From Deltaproteobacteria bacterium (GTDB lineage Bacteria; Bdellovibrionota_C; UBA2361; SZUA-149; JADZAE01), in the NCBI GenBank assembly GCA_020852715.1, contig JADZAE010000047.1, forward strand, positions 1-64,000: a DNA stretch of 64,000 nt. Reading direction: 5' to 3'. How positions within the stretch are numbered: position 1 is the first letter of the stretch; the number at the start of each line of letters is the position of its first letter. Below are positions 16,926-25,222 of this stretch, piece by piece. Below the pieces are notes generated by a model that worked only from the letters and a program-made list of their open reading frames with translations, had not been told where the DNA came from and ran no database searches. The position numbers and the translations under genes are program-made.

Positions 16926-17316
16926 ACAGAGATTTAAAAATTGGGTGCAGCCGGAAATAAAAGATGGACAACCTACTCCTTGGGGTTGGGTAGTAAAACA
17001 TGTAACTAATTTTAGTTTAGGAAAATATACGGATATCGGTGCGTTTTCTTACATCAATGCTTTTTATGGCGTAACTATTGAAGACGAAGTGCAAATCGGC
17101 TCACATTGTTCTATTTATTCCGTATCGACGATTGATAATAAACAGGGCCCTGTTCATTTAAAAAGAAACTGTCGCATTGGAAGTCACAGCGTAATCATGC
17201 CGGGTGTAACAATTGGAGAAAATAGTATTATTGGTGCTTTTTCTTTTGTTAACCGTGATATCCCGGCTAACGTTATCGCCCTTGGTGTTCCGGCTAAAGT
17301 GAGCAGAAATTTATGA
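16918..17316 (+). CDS. Hexapeptide-repeat acyltransferase, PglD-like
   Basis: This 132-residue left-handed beta-helix protein has repeated [LIV]-G-x-x hexads: IEDEVQIGSHCSIYSV, NCRIGSHSVIMPGVTIGENSIIGAFSFV, and ALGVPAKV at the end. Such enzymes use acetyl-CoA to acetylate amino sugars. It overlaps the PglC-like gene by 8 bases and is followed by a sugar aminotransferase with an ATGA overlap. That fits N-acetylation of a 4- or 3-amino sugar. It lacks the N-terminal nucleotide-sugar domain of true PglD, so WbbJ or FdtC/WlbB-type acetylation is equally possible. Confidence 0.82.
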   Translation: MTEQRFKNWVQPEIKDGQPTPWGWVVKHVTNFSLGKYTDIGAFSYINAFYGVTIEDEVQIGSHCSIYSVSTIDNKQGPVHLKRNCRIGSHSVIMPGVTIGENSIIGAFSFVNRDIPANVIALGVPAKVSRNL

Positions 17317-18437
17317 CTATTCAATCTATCCCTCTCTCGCAGCCGGAAATAGACGAGAATGATATTTTGGCCGTTAACTCTGTGCTCAAGACCCCCTTTT
17401 TAAGCCTTGGACCAAAGCAAACACAATTTGAGGAAGCCTTTGCCCGCTATTTAAACGTAAATCACTGCCAGGCCGTTAGCTCCGGTACCGCAGCGCTACA
17501 TTTAATTCTTAGCGCTCTTGATATTAAAGATGGTGATGAGGTTATTACTTCACCTTTTAGCTTTATTGCTTCAGCTAACTCTATTCTTTTTAATCGGGCG
17601 CTACCTGTATTTTGCGATATTGATGCTGAGTCTTTCAATCTCGATATTGAAAAGATTGAAAGCAAAATAACCGATAAAACAAAAGCAATTCTTGCTGTTG
17701 ATGTTTTTGGATTTCCCATGGACATGGAAAAGCTAAAAAACTTAGCCGATAAATACAAATTGAGGCTAATCGAAGACGCTTGTGAGGCTTTAGGAGCAAA
17801 GCGGGGAGAAATAAATGCCGGTAGTTATGCCGATGCTGCGGCCTTTGGTTTTTACCCCAATAAACAAATGACAACCGGCGAAGGTGGTATAGTGGCAAGC
17901 AATAATGAAACACTTGTTCTTAAAGTGAAAAGCTTAAAAAATCAGGGTCGAAGTTTAGAAGATAACAGCTTATTTGTGGAGCTCGGTTATAATTATCGTT
18001 TAAGCGATATTAATTGCGCCCTCGGCCTTACGCAGTTGGATAAAATAAATAAGATGCATGAAAAGCGCGACATAGCGGCTGATTATTATCAGCAGCTACT
18101 TGCCGAAGTGGAAGAAATCATACCTCCTTATGCCGAAGAAAATGTTAAGCGCAGCTGGTTTGTTTATGTAATTGAATTAAAGAAACCATGTTCCGCTAAA
18201 AAACGCGATTTTATTATGAAATATTTACAAGCTAACGAAATAGGCTGTGGCAAATATTTCCCGGCTATTCATTTGCAACCTTTTTATACTGAGCGATTTG
18301 GCTATAAAGAAGGCGATTTTCCCATTTGCGAATCGCTTGCTCAGCGCACGATTGCCCTTCCTTTTTTCGCCAATATGACCTGGGCCCAACAAAAGCGCGT
18401 AGTTGATGTTTTGAAAGAAGCATTAAGCAGAGCTTAA
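17313..18437 (+). CDS. DegT/DnrJ/EryC1 sugar aminotransferase
   Basis: This PLP enzyme transfers an amino group from glutamate to a keto sugar nucleotide. It has 374 residues, normal for the family. The PLP lysine is Lys184 (GFYPNKQMTTGEGG), the ring-facing Asp155 is in LIEDACEALGAK, and SSGTAALHL holds the phosphate. YNYRLSDINCALGL and a C-terminal substrate loop follow. With the acetyltransferase upstream it would give an N-acetylated amino sugar. The matching 4,6-dehydratase (PglF-like) is not in the window. Confidence 0.9.
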   Translation: MTIQSIPLSQPEIDENDILAVNSVLKTPFLSLGPKQTQFEEAFARYLNVNHCQAVSSGTAALHLILSALDIKDGDEVITSPFSFIASANSILFNRALPVFCDIDAESFNLDIEKIESKITDKTKAILAVDVFGFPMDMEKLKNLADKYKLRLIEDACEALGAKRGEINAGSYADAAAFGFYPNKQMTTGEGGIVASNNETLVLKVKSLKNQGRSLEDNSLFVELGYNYRLSDINCALGLTQLDKINKMHEKRDIAADYYQQLLAEVEEIIPPYAEENVKRSWFVYVIELKKPCSAKKRDFIMKYLQANEIGCGKYFPAIHLQPFYTERFGYKEGDFPICESLAQRTIALPFFANMTWAQQKRVVDVLKEALSRA

Positions 18438-18439
18438 AT

Positions 18440-19549
18440 ATGCGCATTGGATTTGTCTCAGTGCTGGATCAAAACCTCGTGCTCTTTCGCTTAGAGCTAA
18501 TGAAAGCATTGATCCTAGAAGGTCATGAGGTGTTTGCTATTACCCCAGAAGGTAAAGCTGCCAACATCTTGCTGGAAAACAAAATAACTCCACTTATTTG
18601 GCCAATGGAGCGCTTTAGCTTAAGCCCCATCAAACTTATGCGGAGCATTAATATTTTAGCCGATATTATTAAGGCTAACCGCTTAGATACAGTTCATGCT
18701 TTTATGCTTAAACCTTGTTTACTCACGAACTTAGCTTGCTTATTGATAAAGAACGTGCGGGTTCTAAATACTCTTACCGGCTTAGGAATAATATATACGG
18801 AGAGTACCTTTAAATATGAACTATCGCGTTATTTATTTGAATTATTTGGCCGTCTTATCTTTCTACGGGCCAATGCTGTCATTTTCCAAAATAAAGAGGA
18901 TTTAGAAATTCTCTTGGCCAAAGGAGTAGTTAGTCAAAAAAAAGCTTCTGTAATCAGAGGCTCAGGCATAGATTGCTCGTATTGGCAAAATGATAAGCTC
19001 GTGAATAATAAAGATAAAATTTTAGTTTTAATGGCTGCCCGGGCCATTAAACAAAAAGGGTTTGAAGAGTATTTCGCTGCCGCAGAAACATTAAACAAAG
19101 AATTTCCGCCAGTTGAGTTTTGGCTCGCTTGTTTTCCGGAAAAACATCATCCTTTTGCTCTCTCTGATCAATTATTTAAGTCGAAAAAAGGCATCAAATA
19201 TTTAGGTTATGTACAAAACATGAAAGAGCTGCTTCGTGATTGCGATATTTTTGTTTATCCCTCGTATTATCGCGAAGGGATACCACGAGCTCTACTAGAA
19301 GCATGCAGTATGGGAAAAGCCTTAGTCAGCACAGATCAAGTTGGTTGTCGTGAAGTTGTGACTAATGGTTTAAATGGATTTACTGTAAAACCTAAAGATA
19401 GTGTCGGGCTGGTCAAAGCACTGCGTAACTTAATTACTAACCCTGCACAGCGGGAACAATTTGGGGTGGAGAGCCGAAAAATAGCATTAGAATATTTTGA
19501 TACAAAAAAAATAAACAGCCAGTACTTAGAGCTTTACAATAAAAACTGA
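18440..19549 (+). CDS. Glycosyltransferase family 4, PglA-like
   Basis: The protein has 369 residues. The N-terminus RIGFVSVLDQNLVLFRLELMKAL and the HAFMLKPCLLTNLACLL, LNTLTGLG stretches resemble PglA/WcaC-type GT4 enzymes that act on undecaprenyl-linked N-acetylated sugars. The donor site has PSYYREGIPRALLEACSMGKAL with E-x7-E. It starts three bases after the aminotransferase. With PglC-, PglD- and PglE-like genes it forms a compact set that would build the first disaccharide. A different acceptor cannot be excluded. Confidence 0.85.
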   Translation: MRIGFVSVLDQNLVLFRLELMKALILEGHEVFAITPEGKAANILLENKITPLIWPMERFSLSPIKLMRSINILADIIKANRLDTVHAFMLKPCLLTNLACLLIKNVRVLNTLTGLGIIYTESTFKYELSRYLFELFGRLIFLRANAVIFQNKEDLEILLAKGVVSQKKASVIRGSGIDCSYWQNDKLVNNKDKILVLMAARAIKQKGFEEYFAAAETLNKEFPPVEFWLACFPEKHHPFALSDQLFKSKKGIKYLGYVQNMKELLRDCDIFVYPSYYREGIPRALLEACSMGKALVSTDQVGCREVVTNGLNGFTVKPKDSVGLVKALRNLITNPAQREQFGVESRKIALEYFDTKKINSQYLELYNKN

Positions 19550-19767
19550 TGGTTGATAAGAAAAACAAATTATGGGTTAAAGGCAAAGTGCTTTCCGGCC
19601 GAGAATTAAACAAATTAGTAGTCGATAAGGATAAGCCTTCCCTGCTCGTTTTCATAATTATCGAAACTTTAGAATGGTGCTTATACGGTTCAATAATATA
19701 TATAGCAGCTATGATCACCAAGCCTATTTGGCTACCAATATGGAATTTAATTAAATTATTAACCTAA
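19549..19767 (+). CDS. Small membrane protein, 72 residues
   Basis: I do not recognise it. The ATG shares one base with the stop of the upstream glycosyltransferase (TGATG), so it is probably the last gene of that operon. A basic N-terminus (KKNKLWVKGKV) is followed by two hydrophobic stretches (LLVFIIIETLEWCLYGSIIYIAAM in two parts, then LPIWNLIKLL). The stop TAA is the start of a CCTAAA repeat, so the repeat may have fixed the C-terminus. It may be a remnant of a longer protein. Confidence 0.5.
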   Translation: MVDKKNKLWVKGKVLSGRELNKLVVDKDKPSLLVFIIIETLEWCLYGSIIYIAAMITKPIWLPIWNLIKLLT

Positions 19768-19821
19768 AAAAATAAGTCGAGGCGATAGAAAGCGTCAAAG
19801 AGATTGACTGAGTTTTTTAGG
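19763..19821 (+). repeat. CCTAAA...TTTAGG element, 59-base copy
   Basis: It begins CCTAAAAAAATAAGTCGAGG and ends GACTGAGTTTTTTAGG, giving 9-base inverted ends. Its GAGGCGATAGAAAGC (19779-19793) occurs inverted at 40295-40309. Its right half occurs at 16207-16226 and 35591-35614. Confidence 0.7.
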
Positions 19822-19827
19822 TTTAAT

Positions 19828-19848
19828 AAAACGGCTACTGCCGTTTTT
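19828..19848 (+). terminator. Rho-independent terminator
   Basis: AAAACGGC-TACT-GCCGTTTT plus T is identical to the terminator at 16233. It ends the second glycan operon. The shared flanks show that element and terminator were copied together. Confidence 0.8.
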
Positions 19849-19871
19849 AGGATTAACTACAAGCTGAACAA

Positions 19872-20480
19872 ATGAATGAACTTGAACAAATGTTGGTTTT
19901 GCTTTTAGCGATCATCGCTATTTTCCCCCTCTATTATCTCGGTCGAATTCTTGTCTCTGAGATAATTGTTTTATTTTTTAAAACATCTTTAACCGTGGGC
20001 GGCTTTTTGCTGAAAAAATCCACCATTTCTCTAAATAAAGCTGATCATTTTTTAAATCTGCAGGATTATGACAAAGCAATTCATGAACTAAAAAAGGCGT
20101 TCTTTCTTACTAATCCCCAGGACCTCGAGCAGATCAATAAAATCAAACAACATCATCAGAATATACTTTCTCGTATTATTCTGCTGGGAGAAGACAGTAA
20201 TTGCCGCTTTGAAAATATCTCTCGGCTTGAACATTTATTGCTGGAAAGAACTGAGTTGCAAAATCTATTAATCAAAGCCAACTCCGCTTTTAGTGAAATA
20301 AGGATGCGCCGTTCAGTTAACGGAAAGTCTTTGCCCAAATGGGGAAAGCAAGAATACCAAGAAAAGATTAAACTTATTGAAACCCAGCTGAAAAACAACA
20401 AAAGCAACTTAGAAAGCGAAATCCATAAGCTTTCGAGCTATTTAAAACTCAGCCCACGCGACAGAAGCATGCTGCAATAA
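19872..20480 (+). CDS. Unknown membrane-anchored helical protein
   Basis: I do not recognise this 202-residue protein. Residues 7-43 form one or two hydrophobic segments (MLVLLLAIIAIFPLYYLG, ILVSEIIVLFF). The segment ADHFLNLQDYDKAIHELKKAFFL reads like one TPR unit. The C-terminal half is helical and charged with likely coiled coils (HLLLERTELQNLLIKA, KLIETQLKNNKSNLESEI). A scaffold at the membrane is possible. It stands between the glycan operon terminator and another unknown gene on the same strand. Confidence 0.6.
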   Translation: MNELEQMLVLLLAIIAIFPLYYLGRILVSEIIVLFFKTSLTVGGFLLKKSTISLNKADHFLNLQDYDKAIHELKKAFFLTNPQDLEQINKIKQHHQNILSRIILLGEDSNCRFENISRLEHLLLERTELQNLLIKANSAFSEIRMRRSVNGKSLPKWGKQEYQEKIKLIETQLKNNKSNLESEIHKLSSYLKLSPRDRSMLQ

Positions 20481-20618
20481 GCCTTTTATGCTTAATAATA
20501 TCAAGATCTTAAAAAAAACAAACTATTAGACTCTAAGTATTTTGCAACAAAAACTCATTTCCTTCGATATTTAATAAGTAGGTAATGTAATAGAACGCCA
20601 ACGCAGAAGAGGAAAATT

Positions 20619-21203
20619 ATGATTTTTAGATTAAATGCAGCTTTAGAAAGCTATTTAAACTCAAATAAAGAGCTAAAACCAATGATTTCCAAGATCAAAG
20701 CAAAATCTCTCTGGGGCGACTGGTTCTGTGGTGGTTTTGATCTCGAATGTGAATTTGAACAGCCGACCAATAGGGCCATATTAGCCATTAACTCTAAAAC
20801 GCTATTTTCTGTTTTCTTTCCTTTTGATGCTTTAGGAAAATTAAAATATTTATCACCTTTGATATTTTTTAATGTATCTAACTCCCTAACCGAGCATTTT
20901 CGCGAGCTAAATTGTTTGGGAGCATTAGGGCCGGATATTGCCAAGGATTATTATTTCAAGCTTACCGATGAAGCGGAAAATGCCAAATTAAATGATTTAG
21001 CCAATCGTATCGATAACTTCCTGTTGAAGCTTGAAAAAAAATCAAAAAAAGAAGCTCCTGTCTTTTCTCTACCGGTAGCGATTAGAGATATTAACTTTGC
21101 ACCACGCCAAGAGTTGGGTGGCCGCAGTCCCCTAGAGTTGGCCTTGGAACTATTTAAAGAAGATTCCTTCAGGGCTAATAAGACTGAGAGTCTGATGATT
21201 TAG
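20619..21203 (+). CDS. Unknown protein, 194 residues
   Basis: I do not recognise it. The start has a good ribosome site (AGAGGAAAATT before ATG). It looks soluble, with an aromatic N-terminal part (LWGDWFCGGFDLECEFE, FSVFFPFDALGKLKYLSPLIFFN) and a Lys-rich helix near 135-150. The C-terminal segment RQELGGRSPLELALELF precedes the end. No signal peptide is evident. It is convergent with trxB, with 19 bases between them. Confidence 0.6.
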   Translation: MIFRLNAALESYLNSNKELKPMISKIKAKSLWGDWFCGGFDLECEFEQPTNRAILAINSKTLFSVFFPFDALGKLKYLSPLIFFNVSNSLTEHFRELNCLGALGPDIAKDYYFKLTDEAENAKLNDLANRIDNFLLKLEKKSKKEAPVFSLPVAIRDINFAPRQELGGRSPLELALELFKEDSFRANKTESLMI

Positions 21204-21222
21204 GGCCAATATAAACCCACAG

Positions 21223-22161
21223 TCATTCATTTTCCTCAAGGTAACGGGCACACTCGATGGCTGCCATACAACCCGAACCAGCAGCCGTTATTGCTTGGCG
21301 ATATTTATGATCTTGCACATCGCCACAAGCAAAAATACCGGCAACGTTTGTTTTTGTCCCCTCCGGCTCTGTGATCAAATAACCATTTTCATCTAATTCT
21401 AGGATGTCATGGAAAAGATCGGTATTAGGTTTGTGCCCAATAGCATAGAACACTGCCGCGCACTCTATCGTTGTTTCTTCATTGGTTTTTAAATTCTTAA
21501 TAATCGCGCCGTAAAGGGAGTTGGTTTTATCGCTCAGTAGTTTAGTAATTCCGCTATTCCAAATTATCTCAATTTTAGGATTAGCTTTCACTCTATCGGC
21601 CATAATTTTACTAGCCCTTAGCTCATCACGACGATGTATTAAACGCACGCGTTTACCAAACCGTGTTAAAAAAATTGCTTCTTCGCATGCTGAATCACCA
21701 CCGCCAACAACAACTATTTCCTGATTGTTAAAAAATGCCCCATCGCAAGTAGCGCAGGTAGATAAGCCAAATCCCAACAAGCTCTTTTCCTCATCTAAGC
21801 CCAGCATTCGCGGCGTGGCGCCTGTCGAGATAATTACAGCATCGGCCTGAAATTCTTCCTGCTCGCAATAAATCTTAAATGGCTTCTTACTAAAATCAAC
21901 TTTTGTCACATATTTCATCAAAAGTTCTGCCCCAAAGCGCTGGGCCTGCTTGGTCATTTTTTCCATCAATTCAGCGCCAAAAATACCATCTTCAAATCCG
22001 GGAAAGTTTTCTATTTCTGTAGTGGTAGTTAATTGCCCGCCGGGAAGCTGACCCTGAATGACAAGAGGATTGAGATTAGCTCGAGCCGTATAAATAGCTG
22101 CCGTTAAACCTGATGGCCCCGAGCCTAAAATAATTACTTTATATTTGTTGCTTCCTGTCAT
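21223..22161 (-). CDS. trxB: Thioredoxin-disulfide reductase
   Basis: TrxB is a cytoplasmic flavoprotein that passes electrons from NADPH to thioredoxin. The 312-residue protein has the FAD motif GSGPSG (13-18), GGQLTTTTEIENFPGF, the redox pair Cys136-Ala-Thr-Cys139 (STCATCDGAFF), the NADPH motif VVGGGDSACEEA, and FACGDVQD near the end. Length and motif order are normal. It is a single gene, divergent from the RluA-family gene and convergent with the unknown gene before it. Confidence 0.95.
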   Translation of the reverse strand: MTGSNKYKVIILGSGPSGLTAAIYTARANLNPLVIQGQLPGGQLTTTTEIENFPGFEDGIFGAELMEKMTKQAQRFGAELLMKYVTKVDFSKKPFKIYCEQEEFQADAVIISTGATPRMLGLDEEKSLLGFGLSTCATCDGAFFNNQEIVVVGGGDSACEEAIFLTRFGKRVRLIHRRDELRASKIMADRVKANPKIEIIWNSGITKLLSDKTNSLYGAIIKNLKTNEETTIECAAVFYAIGHKPNTDLFHDILELDENGYLITEPEGTKTNVAGIFACGDVQDHKYRQAITAAGSGCMAAIECARYLEENE

Positions 22162-22227
22162 TATTCTCTCCGTATGCTATAGCTTGCTCTGATACTTTTA
22201 AATTGATTTTAGTGTCCTTTAGCAAAA

Positions 22228-23160
22228 ATGTCTAAAAACAACAAAATCGTCGCCAATGTTCCCGGTATTCGCTTAGACGCATTCCTAGGCCAAAGCCTAG
22301 CCGATATTAGCAGGCAAGATGTCAAAAAACTATGCGCCAGCGGTAATGTGTTAATTAATAGTAAAATCGCTCGTCCGGGTACAATTCTAAAAATGGACGA
22401 CGTGATAGAATTAATCGACTCTCCTCAGACTCTCTCTCAAGGTGATTTGCCAACGTTAAGCATAGTGTATGAAGATGAATTTCTCATTGTTTCGCTTAAG
22501 CCTAGAGCGATTCATTCTGTATCACAAAAATTTCAGCAGGAGCCAAGCTTTGCCGATGCCTTAATCGCTTATTGCCCACAGTGCAAAAGCGCCGGCAAAG
22601 ACCCGTTAGAAGGGGGCCTTGTGCAAAGATTGGATTATTACACTTCGGGCCTAATTATCGCAGCCAAAGACAAAAACACATGGTATGCTTTACACGAAGA
22701 TTTTCTCGCGCACAAAATTAAGAAAGAATATTTAGCACTGGTCGAAGGTGCGCCTTCTCCTGAACATGGCGCAATAGATACTTTTCTTAATCTAGGAACT
22801 AACTTTGTTACGGTGGAAACAAGTGAAAAACCAAACTTGGTTCGAGCAAAAACTGATTATCGGGTTCTGGTTACAATGCGCAACGAGGCCAATGATTATA
22901 GCGTTATTTGCGCAAGCACAGAGTTCGGCAAGCGCCATCAAATACGTGCGCATTTAGCTTATCTGGGTCATCCTCTTGTTGGCGATGAATTATACGGTAG
23001 TAAATTATCACTTTCTAATTTTCACTCTATCAAACACTCAGATAATGGGTTTCTTCTACATGCAAATTTGATCGAACTAAAACATCCTCACACAAAAATT
23101 AGGCTGTTTTTTGAAGATATGTCGCTAGAATTTAGGGATCTTTTAAAAGAGGAGGGTTAA
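22228..23160 (+). CDS. RluA-family RNA pseudouridine synthase
   Basis: The enzyme isomerises uridine to pseudouridine in rRNA or tRNA. An N-terminal S4 domain (about 14-62, RLDAFLGQSL...VLINSKIARPG) precedes the catalytic domain. The catalytic Asp136 lies in GGLVQRLDYYTSGLIIAAK, where the usual His before RLD is Gln. STEFGKRHQIRAHLAYLGHPLVGDELYG is the other family signature. At 310 residues it fits RluC/RluD. The target site cannot be assigned. Confidence 0.9.
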   Translation: MSKNNKIVANVPGIRLDAFLGQSLADISRQDVKKLCASGNVLINSKIARPGTILKMDDVIELIDSPQTLSQGDLPTLSIVYEDEFLIVSLKPRAIHSVSQKFQQEPSFADALIAYCPQCKSAGKDPLEGGLVQRLDYYTSGLIIAAKDKNTWYALHEDFLAHKIKKEYLALVEGAPSPEHGAIDTFLNLGTNFVTVETSEKPNLVRAKTDYRVLVTMRNEANDYSVICASTEFGKRHQIRAHLAYLGHPLVGDELYGSKLSLSNFHSIKHSDNGFLLHANLIELKHPHTKIRLFFEDMSLEFRDLLKEEG

Positions 23161-23286
23161 TCGGATAAGAACTTGGGCAATCACATAACAAGCCACAAGA
23201 CATTGCGATAAGCATCCATTCTTACCACAATATCCTGTGGGCTAAATAAAAAACGAGACTTTTTACAGAGCCCCTCAAGAAATTTT

Positions 23287-23589
23287 TTATTTAATTAAGA
23301 TAATAACAAATGTCAGAGCTACTAACGATTCTATAAGAGCTAGAACAAGAATCATTGGCACAAACAAGCTTCCAGCAGCGCCAGGATTTCTGCCAATACT
23401 ATCCAAAGCAGCAGCACCTGCACGACACTGAGCTAAGGCGCCGAAAGAAGAAGCTATGGCCATGGCTATAGCAACACCAACCGTTCCCCAATTTGTTGCT
23501 GCTGCCGCCTCGGTTTGCTCAGCAAAAGCCGGCTCAACGGCCAATAAAAGAGCCATGGTTAAAAGTGATAAAATTGTAGCAAAACGCAT
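23287..23589 (-). CDS. atpE: F0F1 ATP synthase subunit c
   Basis: This is the rotor-ring subunit. I start at ATG 23589, giving about 100 residues; the longer frame to 23661 overlaps atpB and adds no family sequence. Residues 1-22 are a signal peptide (LLAVEPAFA), as seen in several deltaproteobacterial c subunits. Helix 1 ends ALAQCRAGAAALDSIGRNPGAAG, and helix 2 holds the ion-binding Glu in LALIESLVAL. The Gln and Glu-Ser positions match those of sodium-binding rings. The usual Gly-x-Gly run of helix 1 is replaced mostly by Ala and Ser. It follows atpB closely. Confidence 0.92.
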   Translation of the reverse strand: MRFATILSLLTMALLLAVEPAFAEQTEAAAATNWGTVGVAIAMAIASSFGALAQCRAGAAALDSIGRNPGAAGSLFVPMILVLALIESLVALTFVIILIK

Positions 23590-23620
23590 AATCCCTCTCG
23601 CGAATAAATAACAGTTAATA

Positions 23621-24370
23621 TTAATGATGATCTTCTGCTTTTTCATCATGCCCATGAGCAACAGCCAAGCGAATATAAATCATAGTTAACATAGTGAAAA
23701 CAAAAGCTTGTATAAAACTTACAAAAGTACCCATAACATAAAAAATTAAAGGTACAATAAATTTAGTTAAATCTGTAAATGCTCCTAATAATAAGTGATC
23801 AGCGCTCATATTAGCAAAAAGACGTAAGCTCAACGTCACCGGACGAATGCAATTACTTACTATTTCAACTACTAATACAACCAACCCGATAAAAACTAGG
23901 GGGAATTTTGTCAGTTCATCAGATCCCATAAAATGCTTGAGATAATTAACTATACCGACCGATCTAATCCCTGAAACGTGATAGTATATAAAAACTATTA
24001 TCGCCAAACCAAAATTAAATGCGAAATTAAGTGGAAAATTTCCTCCTGTTACGGCAGCCACACCCGGAATTAAGCTTATTAAATTTAAAAACAATATATA
24101 AACAAAAATTGAGCCAATAAAAGGTAGGTATTTTCTATTTTCCTTTCCCATAACTTGGTCACCTAATGACATAAGAAATGAGCAAATACCTTCAGCAAAA
24201 GAACGCAGCGACAGCTTATCATCAGGAATTAGCGGATTGTTTGCTTTTCTAACTTTTTTGGCTGCAGCAACGCAAACGCCTGTAATTACAGTAGCAGCTA
24301 TAGCAGCTGTGCAAATGATTTCCTGTTTAGGATCAATCACCTGACTTAGAAATGTGTAACCACTGGACAT
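23621..24370 (-). CDS. atpB: F0F1 ATP synthase subunit a
   Basis: The stator subunit a forms the ion half-channels beside the c ring. The 249-residue protein has five to six membrane segments. The essential Arg is in PVTLSLRLFANMSADHLLLG, and helix 5 reads SFIQAFVFTMLTMIYI. Asn replaces no key residue; RLFANM instead of RLFGNM is common in deltaproteobacteria as I recall. The tail is His-rich (HGHDEKAEDHH). It is preceded by an atpI-like gene five bases away and followed by atpE. F1 genes are not here, so the operon is split. Confidence 0.95.
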   Translation of the reverse strand: MSSGYTFLSQVIDPKQEIICTAAIAATVITGVCVAAAKKVRKANNPLIPDDKLSLRSFAEGICSFLMSLGDQVMGKENRKYLPFIGSIFVYILFLNLISLIPGVAAVTGGNFPLNFAFNFGLAIIVFIYYHVSGIRSVGIVNYLKHFMGSDELTKFPLVFIGLVVLVVEIVSNCIRPVTLSLRLFANMSADHLLLGAFTDLTKFIVPLIFYVMGTFVSFIQAFVFTMLTMIYIRLAVAHGHDEKAEDHH

Positions 24371-24375
24371 ATAGT

Positions 24376-24795
24376 TTATCTCGAGTTTTGCTTTAATCTG
24401 ACAACGGCCGACATACTACCTAACATTAAGGAAAGCATAAATGAAAAAATAACTGAAACCATTAACTTTTTATCAAATAAACTAATCAAGTAGAGTGGGC
24501 CAAATATGATAGAAAGCTTTACTATAACTAGTATGAACATGTTGAATATTGAGACGTGGCCTTTATAGCCATCCTGATCATTGTTTTTTTTGCTAACCAA
24601 AATCAAACCCAATCCTACCCAAGCACTTATATTAATTAAACATAATAATGAACCTAAAATAGATCCGATCAACGATATCTCAGTTATCACGCTAAACTTC
24701 ATTAGAATATATGACACAAGAATCACCAAGCTCGTGCTAAGCACGGACCCTTTAAAAACCTCTAATCCATTACGGCGTATTTCACTAGCATTCAT
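24376..24795 (-). CDS. AtpI-like small membrane protein
   Basis: The 139-residue protein has four hydrophobic segments (LSTSLVILVSYILM, LIGSILGSLLCLINISAWVG, FNMFILVIVKLSIIFG, VIFSFMLSLMLGSM). Its size, topology and position directly before atpB match ATP synthase protein I or its functional analogue, which helps c-ring assembly or magnesium supply. Sequence similarity to AtpI is not obvious by eye, so the call rests on context. It is the first gene of the F0 operon, divergent from dnaA. Confidence 0.65.
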   Translation of the reverse strand: MNASEIRRNGLEVFKGSVLSTSLVILVSYILMKFSVITEISLIGSILGSLLCLINISAWVGLGLILVSKKNNDQDGYKGHVSIFNMFILVIVKLSIIFGPLYLISLFDKKLMVSVIFSFMLSLMLGSMSAVVRLKQNSR

Positions 24796-25222
24796 AATTC
24801 ATCCTTTCTGTGCTTTGTTAGGGGATATTATTAACTAGTAAGCTCATCTTTAGCACTTAAAAATTTTCTCTTTTATATTTTCCCTTAGTTTGACTTTTTC
24901 TCATCATCGGCTATCTTCCACGCACTCTCTCCATTAAAGTTGTTTCAAATTATTTCAGCTACCGAATATTTAATTGTTACCACAAGCAGTGGACAGTCGC
25001 TTCCTTATTTTAAGTCTTGGTTTATTTTAATTTTGCTTTGCTCAATAATTAGGTTGTAAAATTTATCCGTTATTAATTTTGGTTTTTAGTTTAAGTAATT
25101 TTTATTTTAATTTTATTGGCAAAGGTTATTAGCTGAGTATTGCTTTTTAATTTTTCTGTAATATAAACCTTTCCCGTTTCGTAACTTGGAAAGGTCAAAT
25201 AGAAAGCGATAGGGGTCAGACA
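24796..25222. other. AT-rich region between the F0 operon and dnaA
   Basis: This divergent intergenic region must hold both promoters. It is very rich in T/TTA runs. I see no good match to TTATNNACA DnaA boxes, in contrast to the region after dnaA. AGGGG (25212-25216) is a fair ribosome site for dnaA. No gene is evident. Confidence 0.5.

Noticed and set aside
23590-23661. Longer N-terminus for AtpE
   Set aside because: The extension overlaps atpB and precedes a complete signal peptide starting at the chosen ATG.
24796-25222. Second origin part upstream of dnaA
   Set aside because: No convincing DnaA boxes were found there, in contrast to the dnaA-dnaN gap.
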